Source of the DNA: Rhodopseudomonas sp. AAP120
Lineage (GTDB): Bacteria > Pseudomonadota > Alphaproteobacteria > Rhizobiales > Xanthobacteraceae
NCBI RefSeq assembly: GCF_001295845.1
Contig: NZ_LJIC01000124.1
Location: 1-64,000 of the forward strand
Direction: 5' to 3'
Length of the DNA: 64,000 nt
In this document: positions 53,995-61,739 of the stretch, in pieces
Numbering within the stretch: the stretch's first letter is position 1
Layout: each line of letters opens with the position of its first letter
Notes under the pieces: generated by a model
Databases searched by the model: none
What the model saw: the letters and a program-made list of their open reading frames with translations, nothing else
Told to the model about the DNA's origin: nothing
Program-made: the position numbers and the translations under genes

Positions 53995-55224
53995 TTGCGA
54001 CAGGCGGTGAAACGATCCCGAACAAGACGTGCACCGGCGACCGAACCTGCGTTTGGCTGGACCTATCTCTCACGTGAAGCGCTCGCTCGCGCGAAGGCAC
54101 AGATGGATGAAGAGTCCATGGGCGTGCGCGACGAGATCGGCTTCCTTACGATACACCAGCGATACGCCGACTACTTCTTCCCTGGTACGTCGGTGTTGCA
54201 CACACGCGCGCGCTATGCGCTATTCGTGCCTTGGCTGTTCGAGGATCTCGCGGGCTTAATCGGACCGGCTGCGCAGCGCGCCTTGCGTGAACGCGAGAGA
54301 CTGCTCGCAGGACGGCTGAAAGCCGCGGGCGAAGTCCAGGTGATCGGCGGCCGTGTCTTTCCGAACCCCTCAAGTCAACCGCCGTCCACCGTCTACTGGA
54401 ACGCGCTTGCGGTTTGGGGGATCTTGCGTCCGCGATTGGACGGTCGGACGATTTCTCGTGGACAGGCGCATCGTTTACTGAAGACCGTCGGCTCGCCCAC
54501 CGACGACGATGGTCAGCCTCTCCTGAGCTTCGAGCCGCCTTTCGTGCGACTTCCCGATCGTCCGAAGAATTGGCAGAGCGGAGACATCTCGCTTCGTCTG
54601 AAGAAGGCGGAGGCCGGGTTCCTGCGCGAGCGCTTAGCGCAGTTACGCGGTAATGGTGGCCGTCAACTGTCGCTTCTGGCGAGGCTGGTCAGAACCGAGG
54701 CTGCTGCTCCTGCCGAGATGTGGGCCAACGAAACATACGCCATCGCCGGCGCCGATCAGGGCCCGCTCATCCGCGCGCGGCAGGCAGCTAGTCTCGCAGG
54801 CATCGGCCGCGCCGTCTACGACGCGCTGCTGGAGCGGATCGTCGAGATCGATGACAAGCGGCAAGTCTCGGCCCGTTACCGCGAGCATCTCGGGGTTATC
54901 CTCGCGGAGCAGGGTCCGATCGCAGCCGGGCTCGACATAACGGCGCTCGAAGCGGACATTGGGCCTCTGCCGGCGAAATTGCTTGCTGTGGTGATCGCGA
55001 CGAGGGACTGGATTGCTGCGGGATCGGGGAATCCTGCCGCGCTTTCCGACGTCTATACCGCAGCCGAGGCGCGCAAGGGACCGCGCGCGCGGCTTGCGCC
55101 GACCCCCAATGGGCGGGCTCGGCGACTCGAGTGGTCGAGCGATGAACATGGCTTGGCCGGCCCCCTGCATTACCGGTGGCAGCAGGTCAGTACGCTTCTC
55201 GATGATCTGGCGGGTGCCGAATGA
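53995..55224 (+). CDS. DUF6361-family protein, likely Azaca-type defence component
   Basis: 409 residues from a TTG with GGAG upstream. The N terminus carries the DUF6361 pattern: GWTYLSREALARAKAQMD, DEIGFLTIHQRYADYFFPGTSVLHTRARYALFVPWLFEDL. No catalytic motif is visible. The stop overlaps the phospholipase-D-like gene (ATGA). In the Azaca anti-phage system, as I recall it, a DUF6361 protein, a PLD protein and a helicase form the unit, which is the set seen here. The DUF6361 call is by eye. Confidence 0.75.
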   Translation: MRQAVKRSRTRRAPATEPAFGWTYLSREALARAKAQMDEESMGVRDEIGFLTIHQRYADYFFPGTSVLHTRARYALFVPWLFEDLAGLIGPAAQRALRERERLLAGRLKAAGEVQVIGGRVFPNPSSQPPSTVYWNALAVWGILRPRLDGRTISRGQAHRLLKTVGSPTDDDGQPLLSFEPPFVRLPDRPKNWQSGDISLRLKKAEAGFLRERLAQLRGNGGRQLSLLARLVRTEAAAPAEMWANETYAIAGADQGPLIRARQAASLAGIGRAVYDALLERIVEIDDKRQVSARYREHLGVILAEQGPIAAGLDITALEADIGPLPAKLLAVVIATRDWIAAGSGNPAALSDVYTAAEARKGPRARLAPTPNGRARRLEWSSDEHGLAGPLHYRWQQVSTLLDDLAGAE

Positions 55225-57071
55225 GCGGCGCGGTCGACAGTTGGCCAGCTCTTTCGTTTCTGGAAGGCCTGCGTCCCGGCCCTGACGAGAATGTCGAATT
55301 GGCGTTGCTGGCGTCTTACTCGGCAGACCTTGGATCGATCGGCGCAGCTTTGCTCGCCCTCGCCGGCAAGGACAATGAGGCAGGGGGAGGCAGCCCGTCC
55401 GATTTCGCCGATGCCGTTGAGCGTTTGCGCGGCAAGGTGCGGATCATCATCCAGCGCGGCCGGCTTGCGAAGATGCGGCGAACGCCGCGGATCGCGGCGG
55501 TGCTGGACCAATTCGTGCGGGAGGTCGATTTCGACGAAGCTGCCCATAGCTGGCATCCCAAGGCTGCGTTGGTACGAACAGGGAGCGAAGGCGGCGAGAT
55601 CGGGTGGCGGCTCTGGATCGGAAGCCGAAATCTCACCGAGTGCATCAACCGCGACATCGGGCTTCTGTTGGTGTCAGGGGAGAATGGCGGAGGCCCTATC
55701 TCCGGGGCGGGCGATCTGGCACGCGCGTTAGCTGAGCGTGCCGAGCTGAAGGGCGTCCGGCCTGCTTCCCTCGCGACTGCGGTTACGAAGATCCCATGGC
55801 GAGCGCCCGCCGGCGTGCAGGTCGAGCGGATTCGCTGGTCGACTGGGACAGGAGGCTTGCAAGCTCCAGTCCCACCGGCGGGGGTCGATGAAATCGTCGT
55901 CGTGAGCCCGTTCGTCGACAAGAACTTCCTGGCCAGACAAGTATCGAACGGGCCGACGCCGGCAAAGCGCGTGCTGCTAACGACCATGCGCGAGATCGAG
56001 CGGATCGGCCCGTCGCTGCCGTCATTCGACGATTTGCTGGCGCTGGATGCGCCGGACTATCCCATTGGCGATCCGGAGCCGACGCTGGCGCACGCCGTCT
56101 CGGCATCCGAGGCAGATACTGCGAATGACGAGGAGGAAGACATCGGCCGAGGCCTCCACGCCAAATTGCTGTTCGTGCGCGCGGGACGAAAGCGGACCTT
56201 ATGGCTCGGAAGCGCCAACGCCACCATGCGGGCGTGGACGGGCCGCAACGCCGAAGTCACTGCCGAGCTGCACGTCACCGAGGCTCAGGAGAAAGGTCTG
56301 AAGGCGTTGCTCGACTCGGCGCGGATCGTCGAGGCGCCGGACACAGAATATCAGCCCGACGCGGCGTCGTTAGAAGAAGAAGCACTCGGGCGAGCCCGGG
56401 CGCAGGTCGCAGCGCGGTGGGCGAGCACGCTCAGCATCGACGGGGATGAGATCCGTCTTGTCCATAGTTCCGATCTCTACCCCGATGGACCGCATCCCGA
56501 GGAAGCCGACATCTTGCTTGAGGTCGGGGCCTTGCACGGCGAAGTCAAAGCATGGCCGCGGCGACAGACGACGGTGGCACTTGGGCCGACGATTCCTGCC
56601 GAACGAAGCGAGTTCGTGCGCTTGCGTGTCAGTCGCGGTGAGAAGGGGCTCTCCTGGTTGCAGCGCGCCCCTGCCGACCCGCCTTTCGGCGAAGAGCGCG
56701 ATCGTGCGGCCTTCGTGCGATTTCTGGGAGCCAGGGGCTTTCTTCTCTGGCTGGCAGGACTGTTGGCTGACGAAGGTCGCGATGGGGAAGATGACTGGAC
56801 GATCGAGAAGCAACAGGATCGTGCAGCCCCCGGCGTAAATCCAGCGGTTGACTCCGCACTGCCGACGCTGGAGGAGATGCTCGCGGCCTGGTCGCGCGAT
56901 CAGAACAAGTTTCGCGAAATCGAACGCCGCGTTTCACAATATCTGCCGGCGGTACTGGAACAAGCCGGCCAGGAAGACCCGCAAACCGCTGCGATGCTGC
57001 GGCGCTTCGAGGAACTGTGGGGCAAGCTGCGGATCGGCCTCGGCGAAGAGCGTAGGGGGAAGCGTCGGTGA
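55221..57071 (+). CDS. Phospholipase D-like nuclease-family protein, likely Azaca-type defence component
   Basis: 616 residues with two HKD-type motifs: WHPKAALVR...RLWIGSRNLTECINRD (about residues 111-145) and LHAKLLFVRAG...LWLGSANATMRAWTGRNAE (about 312-350). Paired HKD motifs build one PLD active site and in defence proteins usually serve as a nuclease or helicase partner. The C-terminal half (about 390-600) is of unknown type. Start and stop overlap the neighbouring genes (ATGA and GTGA), so it is tightly coupled to the DUF6361 and helicase genes. Confidence 0.85.
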   Translation: MSGAVDSWPALSFLEGLRPGPDENVELALLASYSADLGSIGAALLALAGKDNEAGGGSPSDFADAVERLRGKVRIIIQRGRLAKMRRTPRIAAVLDQFVREVDFDEAAHSWHPKAALVRTGSEGGEIGWRLWIGSRNLTECINRDIGLLLVSGENGGGPISGAGDLARALAERAELKGVRPASLATAVTKIPWRAPAGVQVERIRWSTGTGGLQAPVPPAGVDEIVVVSPFVDKNFLARQVSNGPTPAKRVLLTTMREIERIGPSLPSFDDLLALDAPDYPIGDPEPTLAHAVSASEADTANDEEEDIGRGLHAKLLFVRAGRKRTLWLGSANATMRAWTGRNAEVTAELHVTEAQEKGLKALLDSARIVEAPDTEYQPDAASLEEEALGRARAQVAARWASTLSIDGDEIRLVHSSDLYPDGPHPEEADILLEVGALHGEVKAWPRRQTTVALGPTIPAERSEFVRLRVSRGEKGLSWLQRAPADPPFGEERDRAAFVRFLGARGFLLWLAGLLADEGRDGEDDWTIEKQQDRAAPGVNPAVDSALPTLEEMLAAWSRDQNKFREIERRVSQYLPAVLEQAGQEDPQTAAMLRRFEELWGKLRIGLGEERRGKRR

Positions 57072-60000
57072 GCGCCCCCAAGCCGTTCCAGACAGCGACG
57101 GTTGATGCCGCGCTATCCGCCTTTGCGAATCAAGGCGGGCGCCGACGCTTTCTCGTGGCCGATGAAGTCGGTCTGGGAAAGACCATCGTCGCGAAGGAAG
57201 TCGCGCGCCGTATGTCGGAAGACGGTGAGCAGCCTCTCGTTATCTATTACATCGCCAACGGTCATGCGGTTTCCCATCAGAACAAGGGGCGCGTCGTCAG
57301 CTTCCTAGACGAGCCGGAACGTAAGGCGGCCGTTGCGACGCCAGATCGTCTTTCCCTCATCGCCGTCTCGAAGCGGCCCGACAAGCCGGTTCTGATCTAT
57401 GCGCTGACGCCGGCAACGTCCTTCCCCGGCGCGCGTGCTCGTCTGACCGGCGGAAGAAAAGAGGAGCGAGCATTTCTCAAGGTGCTGCTCGACCGGGCTT
57501 ACCCGGCGTTCGCTCGCGATCTCGATCCGGCCATAATGCGCCTGAGCGTTGGCGATTCTTGGGATTGGCTGGTCGAGGATGCCGAGAGGAAATTCGCCGC
57601 GGCGCCACCGCATCTGATACGGCGGTTTCGCGAAGCGCTGGCGGCTGAATTTGGAGAGCCCGTGCGCGAGAGGCTCGAGCAAGCTCTGTATGGTGACGAG
57701 GAGCGGAAGATGAAGCCGCTCAAACCGACCGCCTTCGTCGGTCATCTTCGTCGGGCCCTGGCGCTGGCGACCCTACGTCATCAGCCGCCCGATTTGGTCA
57801 TTCTGGATGAGTTTCAGCGTTACAGGCAGCTATTGGACGAAAAGGACGCCGACCCGCTCCTCAAGGCCCTGCTGGAGCCGCACGGGTCAGTGGCTCGGCC
57901 AGCCATCCTGCTCCTCAGCGCAACACCCTACCGGCTTCTCAGCACGCGATGGGAGGAAGCCCAGGGCGCGCTCGCGCACGCCGAGTTGCTGGAGTTGATC
58001 GAGTTCCTCGCCGGCTCCGATGTCCGTAACCGCGCAAAGTCTCTGTTTTCTGATTTCGGGGACAAGTTGCGGGACATCGCGGTGCATGCCAAGGCGATCG
58101 ATCCCAGCCTGGAGATCGAGATCAACGAGGCTGCCGGACTCAGGGATGCTCTCCGCGCACTGCTGACACCGGTCATGTCCAGGACAGAGCGGGACAGCGT
58201 CGCCTCAGGCGATCCGTTGGCTGGAACGCAATTCCTTGCGGCGGAGCCGATAGCTGAAGACTTCCAAATCTATCGGCATCTGGCGGACAGCTTTCCCGAG
58301 GATGTGCGATACGAAGCGCTGCCCTATTGGTCGTCCGTCCCACTACCGGCCCAATCCCTGGGGCCTCGGTACGCGGCTTGGAAGCGCGCAGCCATCAAGG
58401 CCGCGCCGAAGCTCACGAAGATGACACTGGAGCGCCGCAACAAGCTGGATGCGCCTGCGAGTTGGCCTGACGCGAAACTCAGGGCGCTCAGCGCCGCGGC
58501 ACCGGCTAAACTTCTATCCCTGCCGTGGGTCGCGCCGTCCCTACCGTGGTGGCCGCTTGCCGGCGGCTGGAAGAACGTAGCCGCCGACCCGAAGCTGCTG
58601 ATGTTCAGCCGCTTTCGAGCGACTCCGCCGAGCGTGGCGGCGCTCCTGAGTTTCGGCGTCGAAGCGTCATGCCTTCCCGGACAGCGCGGTGGCTACGAGA
58701 AAGCCTATCGGCGGCGTCGCTTCAAACTGGCGGCCGTTCCCGGACCGGTCATGGCCGCCTTTCATCCCTCGCCATGGCTCATCCGGCATACGGATCCACT
58801 CGCGAAGGCGGGAGAGACGGTCGGCGCGATCCGCAAGCAGGTGAGGCGGCAGATTCTCGCGGCACTTCCCAAGGGGATCATCGAGAAGGACACGGTGAAG
58901 GCCCGTCGGCGGCACCGATCCATCGGCCGGACTCTTGCCGCGATAGAACGAGCGGCCGGCCTGTCGGAACAGTCTGCCGCGGCCTGGAGCAGCGCCGTCG
59001 GTGAGGATCGCGCAGCCCGGTCTGCTGTCCTCAAATGGCGACAGACGCCGGCGATCGAGCGCCTCTCGCCCGCCGAACTCGATGATCTTGTCGACTATGC
59101 CATGAGCGCGCCAGGCGTGGTGCTCGGCCGGGCGCTATTGCGGCATGACCCGACAACCCTTGATCCGGCACGCTATGGCGAGCTCGTTCAACTGAGTTGG
59201 CAGGGCTTGCGCGGGTATCTCGACAATCCGGTGATCCTGTCGTCCCTGCCCGGCAAGAACGCGGTCGATCAGGTGATGGGCTCCATCGTCGATGGCGGTC
59301 TCGAAAGTGTCTTCGACGAGCATTTCTGGCTTCGCGCGCAGAATCTTCCAGAGGGTGCGGCAGGCCTCGCCAAGGATCTGCAATCTTCGCTAGGCCTGCG
59401 AGCCGGTAGCTTCAGTTTTCACAGTGTGGGCGGGCCAGCGCACAAGATACCGGTACGGTCCCATGTCGCTGTACCGTTCGGCGACGCCGAGGCGGAACCG
59501 GCCGGCAAGGTGAATGGAGCACTCGCGCCATCCGCGCCAGCGCGACCGGACGAAGTCCGCCGGAGCTTCAACACGCCGTTCTGGCCGCACGTCTTGGCAA
59601 CGACGTCGGTGGGACAGGAAGGTCTGGATTTCCATCCCTGGTGTTCGCATGTCGTGCATTGGGATCTATCCTCCAACCCGCTCGACCTCGAGCAGCGCGA
59701 AGGCCGCGTTCAGCGCTATGCCGGGCTGGCGGTGAGGCGGCGACTTGCGACGATGTTGCACGAAAAAGCCGTTGGAGCGGCGTCTGAATCGGGCGGCTCA
59801 CCTTGGCATCACCTGCAGCGCGAGGCGGAAAAGCTGGTCGATGCGAGCGGCCTTCGACCTTGGTGGGTACTTGAGAATGCCGAGATCAGCCGCCACGTGT
59901 TCGAGCGCCCATTTGGCCGGGATGTAAGCCGCTTTGCCCAGCTTCGCGAGCAGCGCATGATCTACCGGCTGGCGTTGGGCCAGCCTAACCAGGAAGACTT

Positions 60001-60160
60001 TATCGAGATTCTTGCGCGCGGCGGCGAGGCGACCCGCTCATTGCTGAGCCCGCTTGTGCTGGATCTCTCCGCTATGGGGCTGCGTCAGGCTCCCGAACTG
60101 GCCGCCCCGGATTGCCGCGACGCCTTTCAGTTCCCCATTCCCCTGGAGGAAGCGGGGTGA
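57068..60160 (+). CDS. SF2 (SNF2/DEAD-like) helicase, likely Azaca-type defence component
   Basis: 1030 residues, GTG start overlapping the previous stop. Helicase lobe 1: ADEVGLGKTIVAKEV (Walker A, about 31-45), LVILDEFQRY (motif II, DEFQ) and ILLLSATPYRL (motif III). A large insert follows (about 300-800). Lobe 2 has ATTSVGQEGLDFHPW (motif V) and NPLDLEQREGRVQRYAG (motif VI arginines). It should translocate on nucleic acid with ATP and direct the PLD partner. It ends 46 bases before the AbiE antitoxin gene. Confidence 0.88.
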   Translation: MSAPKPFQTATVDAALSAFANQGGRRRFLVADEVGLGKTIVAKEVARRMSEDGEQPLVIYYIANGHAVSHQNKGRVVSFLDEPERKAAVATPDRLSLIAVSKRPDKPVLIYALTPATSFPGARARLTGGRKEERAFLKVLLDRAYPAFARDLDPAIMRLSVGDSWDWLVEDAERKFAAAPPHLIRRFREALAAEFGEPVRERLEQALYGDEERKMKPLKPTAFVGHLRRALALATLRHQPPDLVILDEFQRYRQLLDEKDADPLLKALLEPHGSVARPAILLLSATPYRLLSTRWEEAQGALAHAELLELIEFLAGSDVRNRAKSLFSDFGDKLRDIAVHAKAIDPSLEIEINEAAGLRDALRALLTPVMSRTERDSVASGDPLAGTQFLAAEPIAEDFQIYRHLADSFPEDVRYEALPYWSSVPLPAQSLGPRYAAWKRAAIKAAPKLTKMTLERRNKLDAPASWPDAKLRALSAAAPAKLLSLPWVAPSLPWWPLAGGWKNVAADPKLLMFSRFRATPPSVAALLSFGVEASCLPGQRGGYEKAYRRRRFKLAAVPGPVMAAFHPSPWLIRHTDPLAKAGETVGAIRKQVRRQILAALPKGIIEKDTVKARRRHRSIGRTLAAIERAAGLSEQSAAAWSSAVGEDRAARSAVLKWRQTPAIERLSPAELDDLVDYAMSAPGVVLGRALLRHDPTTLDPARYGELVQLSWQGLRGYLDNPVILSSLPGKNAVDQVMGSIVDGGLESVFDEHFWLRAQNLPEGAAGLAKDLQSSLGLRAGSFSFHSVGGPAHKIPVRSHVAVPFGDAEAEPAGKVNGALAPSAPARPDEVRRSFNTPFWPHVLATTSVGQEGLDFHPWCSHVVHWDLSSNPLDLEQREGRVQRYAGLAVRRRLATMLHEKAVGAASESGGSPWHHLQREAEKLVDASGLRPWWVLENAEISRHVFERPFGRDVSRFAQLREQRMIYRLALGQPNQEDFIEILARGGEATRSLLSPLVLDLSAMGLRQAPELAAPDCRDAFQFPIPLEEAG

Positions 60161-60205
60161 TACAAATCCTCGGACAATAGATGCCGTACTCCGAGCCTAC
60201 GTATC

Positions 60206-60823
60206 GTGCCCGAAACCGCGTCCCAGCGCCACATCGCCCATTCTGTTCTGAAAGCGCGCGGTATCGCGCGTCTCGCCGAACTGCGCGCCGCGGGAGTAAC
60301 CGCAGCAACTATGAGTCGCATGGAACGAGATGGAGAGGTGCTGCGGCTTGCGCGTGGGCTTTACCAACTCCCTGATGCGCCGCTCGATGCCCACCATAGT
60401 CTGGCCGAGGCAGCGAAACGGGTGCCCAAGGGTGTGGTCTGCCTCGTCTCGGCCCTCGCGTTTCATCAACTTACCGATCAACTCCCAAGGCAGGTGTGGA
60501 TCGCCATCGGCCAAAAGGATTGGGCTCCCAAGGGCGATGGGGCGCCAGTTCGGCTCGTGCGCTTCACGGATCGCCTCCTTACGGAAGGTGTCGAATCCCA
60601 CACCGTCGAAGGGGTGCCCGTAAAGATTTTTGGGGTCGCCAAGACGGTCGCCGACTGCTTCCGGTATCGCAACAAGATCGGCCTGTCGGTGGCGATCGAG
60701 GGCCTCCAGGAGGCGCTGCGTCAACGCAAGACAACCCCTGGCGAAATCGTCAGGCAAGCCGAGCGAGGAGCGATCGCGACGGTCATTCGACCCTATCTCG
60801 AGGCGCTGACCGCCAATGGCTAA
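60206..60823 (+). CDS. AbiEi-family antitoxin
   Basis: 205 residues from a GTG start. An N-terminal winged helix (ARLAELRAAGVTAATMSRMERDGEVLRLARGLYQL) is followed by the AbiEi C-terminal domain (VCLVSALAFHQLTDQLPRQVW, VKIFGVAKTVADCFRYRNKIG). Type IV antitoxins of this kind repress their own promoter and counter the nucleotidyltransferase toxin. It overlaps that gene by 8 bases. Confidence 0.88.
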   Translation: MPETASQRHIAHSVLKARGIARLAELRAAGVTAATMSRMERDGEVLRLARGLYQLPDAPLDAHHSLAEAAKRVPKGVVCLVSALAFHQLTDQLPRQVWIAIGQKDWAPKGDGAPVRLVRFTDRLLTEGVESHTVEGVPVKIFGVAKTVADCFRYRNKIGLSVAIEGLQEALRQRKTTPGEIVRQAERGAIATVIRPYLEALTANG

Positions 60824-61700
60824 GGAGATCAAGAATATCGGCGCCTCGGTGCGCGCCCGCCTCCTGCAGGTCGCCAAGGCAAGCGGTCAGAGCTTTGATC
60901 TTGTCCTGACGCGCTTTGCGCTTGAACGACTCCTTTTCCGGCTCAGCCAATCACCACATGCGGATCGCTTCGTTCTGAAAGGCGCGATGCTGATGATGAG
61001 CTGGTTTGAGGACCCACATCGCGGCACGCGTGACCTCGATCTGTTGGGGTTTGGCGACCCTGAACCCGAGGCGATGCTCGCGACATTCCGGGACATCCTG
61101 GCGCTCAGCGATGATGATGGTGTGGAATTTGACGTTGACGCTCTTCGCGTTGATCGCATTCGCGAAGAGCTCGAATATGGCGGGCTGAGACTGCGGACAA
61201 CCGCCTCGATCAGCGGCGCCAGGATCAATCTGACGATCGATATCGGCTTCGGCGACGCAATGGAGCCTGGGGCTGAGGTGGTGGACTATCCCTCCATGCT
61301 GGAGTTTCCCGCGCCGCGGCTGCGCGCCTATGCGCGAGAGACCGTGATCGCCGAAAAATTTCAGGCGATGGTCGCGCTCGGACGCGCGAACAGTCGCATG
61401 AAGGATTTCTACGACATCTGGATCCTCAGCAAGTCGTTCGATTTCGCCAGCGACCGACTCACTCGCGCAATCGCCGCAACATTCGCCCGGCGCGAGACAG
61501 CGATCCCTGTCAATCTGCCCGACGCACTAACGCCGGCTTTCGCCAGGGATGAACAAAAGCAGCGACAGTGGAACGCCTTTGTCAGGGACGTTTCAGCAAA
61601 TCCGGGAAGCTTGGAAGATGTCGTAGCCAGCTTGGCCGAATTTCTAATGCCGCACGCTATACAAGCGTGTGCTTCAAATAATAATGGTTCAAAGTTGTAA
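60816..61700 (+). CDS. AbiEii/AbiGii-type nucleotidyltransferase toxin
   Basis: 294 residues. Nucleotidyltransferase motifs: FVLKGAMLMM, RGTRDLDLLGFG (the two metal-binding Asp), INLTIDIGFGD and the late EKFQAMVALGRANSRMKDFYDIW. Members halt growth by modifying tRNA or other targets when phage or stress unbalances the pair. Coupled to the antitoxin by overlap, and followed after 39 bases by the large helicase gene. Confidence 0.9.
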   Translation: MAKEIKNIGASVRARLLQVAKASGQSFDLVLTRFALERLLFRLSQSPHADRFVLKGAMLMMSWFEDPHRGTRDLDLLGFGDPEPEAMLATFRDILALSDDDGVEFDVDALRVDRIREELEYGGLRLRTTASISGARINLTIDIGFGDAMEPGAEVVDYPSMLEFPAPRLRAYARETVIAEKFQAMVALGRANSRMKDFYDIWILSKSFDFASDRLTRAIAATFARRETAIPVNLPDALTPAFARDEQKQRQWNAFVRDVSANPGSLEDVVASLAEFLMPHAIQACASNNNGSKL

Positions 61701-61739
61701 GCTAGGTATCTCTTTGGAGATACCTGAAGAGGGGGCGTC

